Below the pieces are notes generated by a model. The model searched no databases and was not told the DNA's origin. It saw nothing but the letters and a program-made list of their open reading frames with translations. DNA of 64,000 bases from Marasmius tenuissimus (taxonomy: Eukaryota; Basidiomycota; Agaricomycetes; Agaricales; Marasmiaceae). The stretch lies in assembly GCA_029532415.1 (NCBI GenBank), contig JAQOTA010000022.1:620001-684000 (forward strand). The letters run 5' to 3'. The first letter of the stretch is position 1; every line of letters starts with the position of its first letter. Below, one piece after another: positions 46,357 to 58,618 of this stretch. Both the position numbers and the translations under genes were made by a program.

Positions 46357-48835
46357 ATGACCGACGCTCGTCGCGACTACATGCCAGTCGCCGGTGACAT
46401 TGAAAGCGAGGCTCTTCTGCCTACGCATGCGAAACAAGAACAAGATGAAGACCTTCCCATATCGACCCTGCCTTCCTCGTCATCGACATCCAGGCTGACA
46501 CGGCGCTCTTTCTCTCTTCTCCATGTTGCTGGGGCTTTCGCAGGAGGTATTCTAGCTTGCGTACTTGCCCAGTACGCTATCTGTGGTCGAGGCTGCATAT
46601 ACGACACATCTCTATCTAATGAAGATGTCGTTGGAGCGGCGGTTGCTCCTCCATGGGTCGGGTCAACCACAGTACACACCTTCCCGCCGACGTCCCCAAC
46701 GAATGCTTTCCCCTCACTCTTCCCCACAGACGTCGGTTTCCCCGGCGGGACACCTACCGGTGGTGAACCAGCCATCATCGCGACCGCGCCTGCTTATCCT
46801 CTTCATACCGGTGCAGCCCAACTCGTGGTCCCCCAATCGTTTAAAGGCCACGGCAAACACAAGCACTTTGACTTGTTAAAGTCATGGGGGAATTTGTCTC
46901 CTTGGTATAGCGTTGGAAAGGGTGCATTCGGAGTCAATGCTGATCCTGAAGTCCCTGATACCTGTCGAGTTACGGGACTCCACTTCTTGCATCGCCATGG
47001 CGCGAGATATCCGACCGCGTGGGGTGAGTGGCATCTTGCGAACGACTATCCACGCTCTGATGACTTTCTAGCCGCGTATGGAGGACCCTCATTCCTTGCT
47101 GGTCGACTGAATGCACAAGCAAGTAAATGGACGGCGTCGGGCAAGTTGGATTTCTTGAACGAGTGGTGTGTATCCATTGTGGTCTCGTTACGTACGGAAA
47201 CTTATCCCCCATACAGGACATACAAACTAGGCGAAGAATGTATGCAAGGGCATTTTTCCTTTCAAACCATTCCAACTCATCCAACTCTACAGTGCTAACG
47301 CCATTCGGGAGACAACAGCTATGTTCGCACGAAACCGATTATCCCCTCTTTTCTACAAACCTCATTGAACTCTTCATTTGCAGTTGACCTAGGAATATCT
47401 GCGCGTCTCAAATATGGCTTTTTACTCCAGAATTTCTCCGACACGAATACCATTCCTGTCTTCAGAACCGAATCTCAGTGAGCATACCTGTTACTCTGAT
47501 TGTAATATAGTCTCAGCATCGTCCAGGCATCGCATGCTCCATTCTGCTCTAAACTTTGCCGTTGGCTTTTTTGGACTCCCTTTAGAGGGCCAGTACCAAC
47601 AAAGTATAACCATTGAAGCACCTGGGGTACGCTTCTAGTGTGATAATTCCCTTTCGCGTAGTTGATGGTAAACCAGTTCAACAACACGCTTGCTCCCTAC
47701 GATACGTACGCGCTTTCGATCTTTCTCTCTAATCTTTCCAGCCTGACTGCTGATACACAAGGTGTTCTAATGCCAATCGTACTTCCGCTGCCGGAAGATC
47801 AATTTGGTATGTTGAGCGATGGGCCAACAAGTACCTAGCTTCCGCCAGAAAACGTCTTCAGAAGAACTTGTCGGGGTACGAGTTGACTATAGAGGACACT
47901 TACACGATGCAACAGATGTGTGCATACGAGGTTTGTTGCTCCCTCCGTTGTGCTTCCTTGGACATTATGGATTGATTCGCTTACCGACAGACCGTTGCGA
48001 TCGGTTACTCCAAGTTCTGCGAGCTTTTCACCGAAGAAGAATGGGAAGGGTTTGATTACGCGTAAGTTTCGGTGCTCATCGACACGACGTCACGATGGCG
48101 TTAAAAGATTTTGTCCAGACTCGATCTGACTTTCTGGTATGATTCGGCCTTCGGTTCTCCCGTCGCGCGCGTCCAAGGAGCGGGTTACATCCAAGAGATG
48201 ATACACCGATTGGAGAAAAGACAAGTTACGGAAGAGACGAACAAGTTCTCGATGAATTACACACTCGACGGAGATGTTCGAACCTTCCCGGTCAACAACA
48301 GCCTGTATGTGGATGCCACGCATGAGGTTGTAGTGTTGAATAGTAAGTCCAGATCTCTATGCATGGACCACGATCTATATCAATTGACATGAATCTTTAG
48401 TTATCACGGCTTTGAACTTGTCGAACTTTGCGGAGACTGGACCTCTACCGTACGATCATATCCCAAAGAATAGGAAGTTCAAGGTGTCACAGTTGGCTCC
48501 GTTCGCGACTAATATCCAGTTCCAATGTAAGGATCGATTCTTTCGGTTCCTTCTCTCTGTTCTTATCGCAATCAATGCGTTTTACAGTGTTGTCTTGCAC
48601 ATCAGAGCCAGACCCTCAAATCCGGGTTATCATCAACGATGGCGTCGCGCCTTTGTATGGTATAGAGGGATGCCCTGCTGATAAGAGCGGGATGTGCCCT
48701 GTAGAGACGTTCGTGCGCGCACAGAAGAAGTTATTGGATAAGGTAGATTGGGATTGGGCGTGTCATGGAGACTGGGAGGTCGGAGAGGGTCCAGAATGGG
48801 AGACGGTTACTGGGGACCCGCCTATGAAGCAATGA
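46357..48835 (+). CDS. Membrane-anchored histidine acid phosphatase (phytase type)
   Basis: About ten exons encode roughly 640 residues. Unlike secreted phytases, it starts with a cytosolic tail and one hydrophobic span (LLHVAGAFAGGILACVLAQY, residues about 54-73), giving a type II membrane protein. The catalytic motif is LHFLHRHGARYPTAW (Arg-His-Gly-x-Arg-x-Pro at 46993-47013), with the nucleophile His. The second motif, near the C-terminus, reads YVDATHEVVVLN: His is followed by Glu (48321-48326) instead of the usual Asp proton donor. Downstream blocks match the family (NLSNFAETGPLPYDHIPKNR, SQLAPFATNIQFQ, NDGVAPLYGIEGC). The family removes phosphate from phytate or other phosphomonoesters outside the cell at acid pH. 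Exon borders between 47170 and 47800 are the least certain. Confidence 0.87.
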
Positions 48836-49310
48836 GGTGGTCTGTTATGATGTCTAGATATGAGGCTTTCGAGGTCTCGATCGTTCAGCGTTCAACACTC
48901 CTTTATATTCTAACCGGCCGTGCCTCCGGGACGGGATGGGCGCCCATAGGTAGTATGTCTTCCTGTATGAGCATACATCCAAGTGTTGCTTGATCCCTGT
49001 AATTCAATTCGAGTGGAAATGATACTTATCAACGGCCAATGTCATTTTCTCTACTCTGATCTCCGGACCAGATCATTGTCGTCGCAGCAGCGCCACTGTC
49101 CAACTCAAAGCCCTGACGTACATAGTCACCCGCGGAGTATTTGACTAAATTGACCTTCACCGCCCCCCCTCGACGTCTACACTCATCACGGCCGCGTCGA
49201 ATCCGTTCTTTTTTTTGAACTACACCAATACCTGGAAGGAGGTATAAAATGCAGACTAGTAGCCTCGGTGATGCTATACAACCTTTACGAATCACCCCTC
49301 AAGAGCCGAA
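48836..49310. other. Intergenic region and P450 promoter
   Basis: 475 bp with no gene. The TATA box of the next gene lies at its right end. Confidence 0.5.
49243..49249 (+). promoter_or_regulatory. TATA box of the first P450 gene
   Basis: TATAAAA lies 62 bp before the ATG at 49311. Confidence 0.6.
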
Positions 49311-51497
49311 ATGGGATACGAAACCGCAATCGCAGTTGGGATAACCGTAGTATCTCTGCTCGCTTTATATCAATACCAGTACAAGCAGCTGGACAAGAAG
49401 CTTCCTCCAGGTCCTTCGAGGATTCCGATCTTTGGCAATCTCTTCCAGGTGCCCACGAAGCAGCCTTATCCTCTGGTGAGTACGAGCGCCAGTGCTCATT
49501 GATAGACAGAGACTCGGGAGGACTAACCTAACTCGCTTTTCATTTCGGTAGTTCCGACAATGGGCTAAAGAATACGGACCCATATTCTCACTCCGACTTG
49601 GTGGACAGACTGTCGTTGTTTTAAACACTGCGGAAGCTGCACATGAGATTCTGGATAACCGAGCCAAAACGTATTCGAGTCGGACACCTCCACACGTAGC
49701 TCATGATATTATGAGCGATGGGCAGAGGTTTGTGTTGTTGCCGTATGAGAAGGAGTGGAAGGTACGTTCCTTTTTTACATCTGCGATCCCGATCTCGATG
49801 TTTACGACTTGGAGTTTAGGCGGCGAAGAAAACGATGCAGACGGTGTTCAACTCTACGACTGTTAAAGGCATGCGTCCGACTCAGGAATTGGAATCCCGC
49901 GTTGCGCTTTGGGATTTGATGGAACATGGAGAGAGGAGTTTTGCGTCAGAGTTTGATTATATGAAGGAGGAAGAGGCTCCGGAAACACATTGGTTCTCGA
50001 TTCCCCGTCGCTACGTGAGTGCACCTACGCATCAATTTGCTTGGGCGGCACCTTACTGACGCTCGTGTTTTTCTCCTCCTTCGCTCTGTAGACGACTAGT
50101 GTTGCGATGACCGCGATTTATGGAGTTCGTGTCAACCGATTCATTAACAATCCAGACTTGTTCGTCTTTTGTCTTTTTCTGGGTTACAATGGAGTCGCTG
50201 ATCCTTGATCTTGTAGGCACAAGGTTTATGAAATCATGTCAAACTTCGCTCTTCAGGCTCAACCCGGGAAATACCTGTCCGTCATCCCGCTAGTAACCTA
50301 TGAACGACAGCCACTAACCAAAAGACCATAGCGCCGACGCTTTCCCCATCGTACGGAAATTGCCCGACGTTCTTGCTCCATGGAGAGAAACCGCTCGCAA
50401 GTTACACGATTGGTATGTCATCACGTCCACCTTGACGAGATAGCGATAGCATGCTCAACAATACACAGGGAGATGGGCTTATACGGAAAACTCGTCGACT
50501 TGTGCAAGACCGACCTCCTCCAAGGCAAAGAGCACGTTACCAACTACGTTACGACCTACCTCAAACAGCGTCTCGATGCTGGTGTTCAAGATGCTCCGGG
50601 TAAGGGTGTTCGTGAGGATGGCCACTTGACGGACAAATTGCTTGCATACACCGCTGGGACGATCCTGGAAGGCGGCTCGGACACTTCCGCTACGACAATG
50701 CAGAACTTTTTGATGTTCATGGTCGCCCACCCGCACTTTTTGAGGAAGGCGGTGGAAGAGATCGATGCTGTTGTTGGGGAAAACCGGATGCCGGACTTTG
50801 ATGACGAATTTTGTCTACCGTATTTGAGGGCATGTATCAAGGAGACGCTGCGGAGGAGGCCTCCCACCATCATGGGTCAGTCAGCGTTCAGTTTCATCAC
50901 CACCGGTCGGCTTTTGACACGCCCTTCCAGGAATCCCTCATTCTTCCGATGAAGATGATTATTACGGAGGTTACTTGATTCCCAAGAACTCACAAGTCAT
51001 TGGAAACGTTTGGGCTATCCATATGGACCCGACCACATACCCGAATCCTTTTGCTTTCAACCCAGAGAGGTTCCTGCAGACAGACGAGGAGCAAAAGACA
51101 TGGGCCAGCGGACCAAACTACAAGGACCGGGTGCAGTACGTCGAGTCACTCCAAGCGCCTGTTCCTCCTAACTCACTTTCTCCGCAGCTACGTTTTCGGT
51201 TGGGGAAGGCGTTTCTGCCCCGGTCACGACATTGCCGAATCGTCCTTGTTCATCGTCCTTTCTCGTATCCTATGGGCCTTTGACCTGAAAACGAAGAAAC
51301 ATCCTGCCACGGGGGCCGACGATATACCGGACATGAACGACGAATCGAACTTCACGGATGGTTTCGTCAGCATCCCTAAGATCTACCCTCTTGCTTTCAT
51401 TCCGCGGTCGGAAAACAAGGCTTCTATGATTCGGAAGGCATTTGCTGATGCGCAAGACCAATGGGAGTTGCTTGGGATGGAGGCTGACCAGCGCTAA
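49311..51497 (+). CDS. Cytochrome P450 monooxygenase (first of three)
   Basis: About nine exons encode roughly 530 residues. The N-terminal hydrophobic anchor (TAIAVGITVVSLLALYQY) is followed by the proline hinge LPPGPSRIPIFGN, as in microsomal P450s of the endoplasmic reticulum. The I-helix oxygen-binding region reads AYTAGTILEGGSDTSATT (near 50645), the ExxR motif is KETLRRR (near 50850), and the heme-binding loop is FGWGRRFCPGHDIAES (from 51194) with the axial Cys. The canonical AGxDT is altered to EGGSDT, a common form in basidiomycete clans. It needs an NADPH-P450 reductase partner. The substrate is unknown. It is not closely similar to the two P450 copies further right. Confidence 0.95.
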
Positions 51498-53190
51498 GCG
51501 GTGTTTCGAGACTACATACAACTCCGGCAAGGGCTTCGGTTCCTGTTTTTCTTCTCATGATTACGACATACTACGGGGTTTATCTAGATGTAAAATTTGT
51601 AATGCCATGATCTATAATCTACGATTGTTTAGAGACATCAATATTATGCCTTTTTCTACTGATACCATCGTGGTACAGTTCGTCACTTGAACCGAAAAAC
51701 GAGGATGTAATATCGGAGGTAGCGTTCCAACAATCTGCACGGGCAGAGCGACGATATATGTCGCTGAAAATGAAGCCAGCGAGCGATTGTTCGTGTGTCC
51801 TTCACAGAAGCATGCGGTGATTTCGGAGATGTCTGTCTTACTCTCAGCCACCCAGTAAAGTCGGCACTGGGGGGAGACCAGCACACTGTAGTCTCAGGTG
51901 TGGCCTTGTGTATGCCCCACTTTTCTTAGAGAGTGAGTATTCAAATACTGCGACCTGATAATGACTCCGATGAGATTGAGAAGGCAGATTGATATAGAGT
52001 ATGTGAGTTTGACGTTGTTGCGATTGAGGAACGCTTTGGCTGAACGATTGTTTAGAAAGCGTAAGGCCTTTTTTTACAGTTCTTTTGGAGTCGTTGAGGT
52101 GACTGCCAACGTTACTGTTGGCATTATGCACTGTGGTCGTGTACGTGGTCCAAGAAGGGGCGGGTAGTGGACCGTGGGAAGTTATGCGGCACCACTAGTA
52201 GTAGTAGTAGGGCACAACCAGCAACTATCTTGCCTTCCCACGGTGACATGCGTTTCCTTCTTTCGTCTGCAGTGCACAGTCCCTTTATCGTTCCCTTTCC
52301 GGCAGATCACTATTGCCTTTTCGTTCACAATCGCAAAAACTCCTGAGGACGCATTAACACCGTGAACTGACTATATGGGCTCGACACTGCATGCGTACTA
52401 TGGCCACTGACCGTCACTGCGGCTATGAGGTGGTACAGAACTTCGGGTATGCGAGAACTGACCAGTGGCTGGTGGAACCCTCTATTCACACGAGTGCAAG
52501 TGGTAGAGTGCTCTTGTATTTTTCTGACTGGTACTGACGTACTTCGCAGAACACCCTGCTGGGATTCTGCTTTTAAGTTATCGTGCCAGCGTACCTGCAC
52601 CTCGTCGACCTTTCTTGTGTTATTATAGTTTCCGACCTCTCGCTTACTAGCAGGGGCTCCCAGAAGCTACGTATAGCCCGACGTCAAAGATGGCGAGCGA
52701 CTACTCTTTGCGCATACACGTTTCCGATCCCACACTGTATCCGCTCCCATATACTGACGGCTATCGCTGGAAATATCTGGTGGTATTACTCGTGAAATTT
52801 TGCGAGACAATCTGAGCGGTGGAAATCTGACGAGCACTTGCTAGTCACCTCGCGTGGGTAATGCCCAGCTTGTTCAGCCGCTCAATAAGCTGATGCTTGC
52901 AGTCGTTTCACGGCACCACTGGTCTTCTCATTCCACTATTTTGGGAGGTTCCTCAATTGGTTGAGTACAGTACGGAGAAGTAGAATTGGTGGAAGACTCT
53001 CTCCAATCTTGACATATCCTTGACGTATGCTCGCAGAAGATCCATGGATTTGTTCGCCCCATGACCTTTCTCAGTCCAAACCTTCTCCTATTTAATGTTC
53101 CTGATGGCAAGGACGGTATGTTCTGGGTACTTAGGAGGCACAGTATCTGCCCTCTACTCAGAGTCACTGCCCCCTCATATTTGACACCCC
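51498..53190. other. Intergenic region; upstream part of duplicated block A
   Basis: 1.7 kb without a supported gene. A (TAG)n run lies at 52196-52210. From about 52090 rightwards the sequence resembles 59520-63490 in order and orientation, so this is the promoter side of the duplicated P450 block. A TATTTAA box at 53089-53095 may serve the next gene. Confidence 0.5.
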
Positions 53191-55493
53191 ATGCAGTCGT
53201 TTATTACTTTCTCCCTGGCATCTGTGCTCATTGTTCTTGTGATTCACCGACTATTCAATAGGCATCGCAATGGTCCCCCTTTACCTCCCGGTCCGAAGGG
53301 ACTCCCTCTCATCGGCAACCTTCGCGACGTCGCTAGCATTGGAGGGAACCCGTACGTCACCTACAGCAAATGGTCGCGAACATATGAAGATGTCCTCCAT
53401 CTTGATTCATTGGGTCATCACACTGTCACCCTTAACTCCCTCAAAGTAGCAAGTGACCTCCTCGATAAAAGGTCTGATAACTATTCCGACCGCCCAGGCG
53501 AGTCTCCTCCTCAAACCACACAGGACTATACATATTGACGCTGACAAATAGATATGCCTATGTTGGACTTGATGGGGTCTGTCTTGAATCCTTTCTCTTT
53601 TTATCTACTTACTCCTGGTGAGCAGTGCAGGATGGTCCTTTGGAGGTACGTTCACAGGGAACTCCTGACATGTGATCATGTACTCACCTATTCATCTTCG
53701 CCTTCAGTGATGAGATACTCCGATCAGTGGAGGTAATCGGGTCTTGTGTTGATTGTCGCGCAACTGAAGATACTTCAGATTGCACCGCAGGACTTTTCAT
53801 CAATTCTTTCAATCTCGTGCCGTCTCACAGTATTTCAACATCCAGAGGACAGCCACAATTGAACTAATGCAGAGGTTGAGGTCCACCCCAGAAGACTTTT
53901 TTCAGCACGTCAGACAGTGGGTTCCTCAAACCCCTCCCCGATGATCGCTTTAACCCATGAGAATCTTGCCCTCAGTCAAGGTGGTCAGATTATCTTGAAA
54001 GCAGTCTATGGATACACCCTTCAGACAAAAGATGACCCGTATCTGGAGTTAGTCCAGAAGTCATTGGAGGGAGTGGTCTTAGCCGCAACTCATGGATTAT
54101 TCTGGGTCGATTATTTTCCCGTCTTGAGATACCTGCCAGGTTATGCCCTGCCCTACTTTCCAGAAAAATGATTCATTCCATTTACGATACCTCAGATTGG
54201 CTGCCTGGCGCGAGCTTCAAGAGAAAGGCCAAAGTTTGGAGACAGCACATATCGGGGTTGAAGGAAAAGCCATGGGATTGGATGATGCAGGCTACTGTCC
54301 GGACTCTGTCTCGCGTATCGGGTCCTCTCTAACTTTTGTCACTTCCAGAATCACGTTACGGAAGAACCCTCCTTTGTTACTCAATCTACAGACAGGCTAT
54401 CAGTAACTTTGGGCGAAGGATCAGACATGGAGGACGTTATCAAAAACTGTGCTGCTGTGGCGTACTTGGGTATGCATTCTTTCAAGCTACTCCTTTGCTC
54501 AAGAATTTATCGACCACGTCTCTAATAGCGGGAGCCGATACGGTGGGGAGGAACTTGTGAGAAGCGGATACGTCAACTCAATGCCCTTCCTAGTTCAGAG
54601 CGCTGCATCGGTCCTCTCTTTCATTCTCGCTATGACCCTCTATCCGGAGTTCCAGACTCGGGCTCAGAAAGAGATCGATGTTATAATTGGTTCTCAGAGG
54701 CTCCCAGACTTGAGTGACCGCGATAGGTTGCCTTTCGTCAATGCATTACTTGCAGAAACTGCGCGATGGAATCCAGTGGCTCCGCTAGGTCCCCTCCGAA
54801 CATTTCCCCCCTTTTTCATGGCTGATGCTGGGCGACTGGGTCCTTAGGTATCGCACATCGTGCTATAAACGATGATATATACAATGGTTATACCATTCCG
54901 GCGGGTCAGTCTCCACTTTTGATCCTCCAATCGTGTTTACTGTAGCCATGAGTGTGGACAGGAACGACGGTTCTCGCAAATATATGGTGAGTTGGCTTCT
55001 CTTTTACATATACGGTAGTTCGCATTAAAGCCGCCGCACAGGGCTATAATGCACGATGAGTCTCTGTTTGGGCCAAACACATTCGCCTTCGACCCGGACA
55101 GGCTCTTGAGATCAGAAGGGAAAACCCCACCAGACCCTGAAATGATCGCGTTCGGGTTTGGTCGAAGGTGCAGATAGACGCTTCCGCAACATCCACCACC
55201 TAGCTCTCTGACGTGCTATGTGCAGGATTTGTCCCGGGAGATACCTGGCTATCAATACGGTCTATCTTACTGTCACGTACTTGCTTGCAACCTTCACCAT
55301 TGTCAAAGCGGTCGACGAAGAAGGGATGGAAATGATTCCCAAAGTTGAATTTACTGATGGAACTATTAGGTGTGTCAACTGCCATCTGAAATTCCCGAGA
55401 AGACAATTGAGCGCCTGTCGGTATGTCAGCTATCCAAAGCCCTTTAGGTGCAGGTTCATTCCGAGGGAATCCAGCTCTCCCGCAATGGCGTGA
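52090..55493 (+). repeat. Segmental duplication, copy A (P450 plus upstream DNA)
   Basis: Matched by eye to copy B at 59520-64000: the segment with GTGGTC..GTGGTCCAAG and GGCACAACC (52130-52220 vs 59660-59710), GCGGCTATGAG (52420 vs 59860), ACTTCGCAGAA, TGCACC.CGTC.ACCTTTCT and AGCCCGACGT (52545-52685 vs 61725-61860), CTAT.TTGGGAGG (52935 vs 63260), and the first two P450 exons. The similarity is patchy outside exons, so the duplication is not recent. Confidence 0.7.
53191..55493 (+). CDS. Cytochrome P450 monooxygenase (second, copy A), intact
   Basis: At first sight broken, but about 14 short exons restore a full P450 of roughly 490 residues. It has the anchor MQSFITFSLASVLIVLVIHR, the hinge PPLPPGPKGLPLIGNLRD, MRYSDQWRLHRRTFHQFFQS (helix C region, WxxxR), I-helix AYLAGADTSAASVLSFIL (split by two introns near 54470-54600), ExxR-type ETARWNP (near 54760), and the heme loop FGFGRRICPGRYLAI, split by an intron at about 55168-55224. 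It ends PFRCRFIPRESSSPAMA. Intron 1 (after DRP, 53498) has a GC donor (CCAG|GCGAGT), kept in copy B. The sequence resembles the OrdA/O-methylsterigmatocystin-oxidoreductase-like P450s that are abundant in agaricomycetes; the substrate is unknown. Every junction checked keeps the frame, so I call it intact rather than a pseudogene. Confidence 0.85.
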
Positions 55494-57470
55494 TTATCTG
55501 GACCTCTGTACTTTGCGACTTGCTGATCGTGTACTATTCTATGCGAATGATTGCCTTATACACGGATTCTCCAATCCATATAGCGAACGTGACATGATAA
55601 ACTCTCACGCATACGCCTGTATACGCTCAAACAACCTGCGCGATCGTGGGGTGCATTTATTGCTGATTGTGATATTGATCGGTACTGTGTCCGCCGTCTG
55701 TCTCCGGCCTGAAGCAGTTCAGCCTCGCCGCTGTGATACCCCCGTAGTCGGGAAGATCTGCTCTCTTCTCAAGAGATTTGTCCTCACTGCGAACCGGCCA
55801 ACTTCAACTCAAGACAAAAACTAGTGGTATGTAGCTGATTTTGGTAAACGAAATGCTGTGACCCTTCCAATGAGGTTCCACTGGTACAATCTCAATCATC
55901 GGCTTGCACTGGATGAGAGTTAGGGAGAGCGGTGTAAAGCGCCACTCGCGGTGTATAATAAAATCCAACTCGTAGGTCAAATCCTCCCAACACTCAAGAG
56001 TGTAGCTGAAGGGTGCGGGAATCAGGGATCGGCGTTGATCATAGGTTCCGCTCTTAGCCAGACTGCAATAGTAGGCTGAAGGAAATCTGACTCAAGAAAC
56101 TATCCAGCTAAGGTAGCTTTGCCTCTGAAACCAGTTTGGAGGTCAAAAGTGGGGTTCGGAAGAGAGGTTTTTAGGTTGTTTCGGGGAGTGTAGAGTTTGT
56201 TTGGTGCTTCGGAAGTGCGTTCTTAGGCTTCGACTAGCTTCAGAACCACTCGAACAGCGAGGGGCAACAAGACAATCAAATCAAACAATGGCAATTAAGA
56301 CTCCAATCAAGTCTGTCAATAACCGAAGACCAACTGTCAACGGCGAACAATATCCTCAGCCCAATTAGCTTCGGAAGTTCAACAATAGTTCAGCCAGTCA
56401 AGTCGGCGTCGCAGACAAACAATGCAAAGTCAAGGTCAAGCAAGTGTTCAATGGATTTTCTAGGTTTGGGCAAACAAAGTTCTATTCCGTTCTAATGTCT
56501 CTCCAGAAGCGCTCCCGAGTCAACTAACTACCCAACAAGTGGAATAGCTTCGTATCCTCTGAATACTAATCGTACGAATTGCTTGGGGATTCTTGATGAA
56601 AACCCCACTGCTTATATACTCTAGGATGCTCTAATTCTACCGAATTGTACAAATATCGAATAAACCATGCCTCAGAGGCATAAACTACCTACTTTGGAAT
56701 ATACTTGGAGAGTTTTTGTGTTTAATCTACGCTTTTGAACCCCAAAGTCAAAACCAACAATTTGCTTCGGAAGTATCATCAGCCTCGAACATTCTCTAAC
56801 ATTCTTTTCTTCCGGGTCTCTCCTATCGATGGTTCTGTTCTGGCCTATCTGCCTCCGCAGCATTGATTCTCCGGTTTTAGACTCTTCAATCGTCATAGGT
56901 CATCCTGTTCTGTCTGCCTCCGAAGCATATACTCCCTTCGTCTGAAGCAAAGTACTTGCCTCTGAAGTGCTACTAGATGCCTATATTCATGGAGTTACCC
57001 AGCCGTTCATAGCCAGGTCGATGTCCTTTCCGTAGCTTGGATAATTCTGACGTCCTGCCATTCATATGGCCGCCCCACTATATCCAATCTTGGTACCTTG
57101 GATACCGGGTAATAGTTCAATGGTTCAGCCAGAACTCCTACTTGATTCTTCGGTACACCATTCCTTTCTTTCTTAGTCCCTTGCCTTCCAGTGCAGTTGA
57201 GCACTGCGTTTTGCTACCAGCACCAACTATGCCCTTAGTACAGTCAATATCTCCATGTACGAGTACAAGGGAGGTACGTCGACGGTGCAACTCCTTTGAT
57301 CACTTCTTGATCGTTGTTTAGCGCCCAGTGCCTGGTTTGGATCCACGCCTCCGAAGTGCTAATTTCCTAGTTTCCAAAGTAAAATTTCCACTTCAGCGGC
57401 AAGTCCAGAGGTCAGTATAAGCAAATAGTAGGTCATCCCAATTCCTTGCTTACTTTCCCCCGAGCACACT
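55494..57470. other. Repeat-rich non-coding tract left of the broken gene
   Basis: No supported exon. From about 56120 it carries the near-palindromic GCCTCCGAAGC-like motif described separately. A TATA-like TATATACTC occurs near 56616. No flanking long terminal repeats were found by eye. Confidence 0.45.
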
Positions 57471-58618
57471 ATGGCACGCTTGCACAATATTGAAGATCAC
57501 TTCCGCAACTTGCTCTATAGTAAGTCTTCCGATTTTCTAAATTCCGGGGCAACCTTCTGACTTCCTCTCCAGAGTTGTATAAACTCTGGTGGTATCCAGA
57601 GGATTACTCTGATAAGATCAAGGAGCGCTGCATCATCCTACCCATTCCACTCGACGCAGAATGAGAGGCTATCCTTGGAATCATCTTCCAGCAGTTCTTC
57701 CTCAGTCGCCACAGATCCATCTACTGGGGCTACGTGATTTGTTACGACATGATCCAGGACAAAATCTATCTCTGCGAGGACACCTTTGACCACTTCATTC
57801 CTCACGACGCCAGGTCTGTCATCGACATGGTCGCCGAGTCCATTGCTCGAGTTGGTTTCCTCGACTTCAAAACCGCTCGTACTCCTGGAGCCATCAACGC
57901 TTGGATCGACACCGTCGTCAGTTGTGCTGAGTGCCCAGCACCTCTGAAGCTTGACTATACCAAGCTCTCGTTCTTCAAGTACTCCCCTGTCATGGGTCGT
58001 TGGCTCTCTCGATCCTTTTCTTTCTCTAATCCTATTTTATGCGATCCATTCTATACTGATTATCTAGATCATGAAACCTTCATTGATTCTTATTATCCTG
58101 AAGATTCCGATGTAGATAATTACTTCGGTTGGGATGAGGTAGCTCTAGCCAATATGGATGACTAGCGTAACCTGTAGTATACCTAGTATACTTGAATCAA
58201 TCATGCCTCCAAAGCGAGGCCTCGTCCTTATACCAAGCTTCTTGAGGCTCAACTTAGTCTCGCTTTCCGACCATCCATGCTTCCGCGGCGTCTTCCTCTG
58301 TCTAGCTCTACTAGTACGGGTCTTCGTCAAGTCTGATTATATTATTCTAATCCTTAGTACGATGCCTCCGAGCCACTGGAGATATTCCCTTGATATGACT
58401 ACAGGTCCTAGTCGTGCCTCAGAAGTGATACTTTCTTCAGTTATATGACTCCTACAGTTTTCAGCGATAAGGAGAGACGCCTCCGAGGCGCTATTCTCTC
58501 CTTATGCTAGGATCTGAGCCTTTTACTAGCTGCTCAGGACTCGCTCTAGTACTCGTATTACCTAGTCATTTCTTATCTGTTTTATGCTAAAATCGCACAA
58601 AAACAAGGCTCCGAAGCT
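56121..58618. repeat. Dispersed near-palindromic 11-13 bp motif (GCCTCCGAAGC-like), about 16 copies
   Basis: Copies seen at 56121 (GCCTCTGAAAC), 56206 (GCTTCGGAAGTGC), 56237, 56368, 56667 (ATGCCTCAGAGGCAT, a perfect palindrome with one central base), 56764, 56850 (TGCCTCCGCAGCA), 56916 (GCCTCCGAAGC), 56958 (GCCTCTGAAGTGC), 57347 (GCCTCCGAAGTGC), 58205, 58279, 58364, 58416, 58478 (CGCCTCCGAGGCG, a palindrome) and 58608. Spacing is irregular (tens to several hundred bases). The copies left of about 56800 mostly read GCTTCGGAAG and those to the right GCCTCCGAAG. The tract coincides with the broken gene and lies between the two P450 copies. The function is unknown. Confidence 0.75.
57471..58165 (+). 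pseudogene. Unrecognised gene with one in-frame stop, possibly transposon-derived
   Basis: An ATG at 57471 (MARLHNIEDHFRNLLY) is joined by a GT-AG intron (about 57520-57572) to KLYKLWWYPEDYSDKIKERC and so on, about 213 codons in all, ending DEVALANMDD. A single TGA at 57662-57664 (after PLDAE) interrupts it; the frame on both sides is otherwise open and has protein-like composition (CYDMIQDKIYLCEDTFDHFI; RSVIDMVAESIARVGFLDF). A CGA to TGA change would explain it. It sits inside the repeat tract, so it may belong to a mobile element. I recognise no domain. Alternatively translation starts at the downstream Met (57734), giving an intact 143-residue protein. Confidence 0.55.

Noticed and set aside
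52196..52210. Short TAG repeat as a possible array or telomere-like tract
   Set aside because: Only about five units of a trinucleotide; an ordinary microsatellite.
53191..55493. First reading of the second P450 as a pseudogene because of many stops
   Set aside because: Careful splicing with about 14 short introns restores every P450 motif in frame, including the split heme-binding loop.
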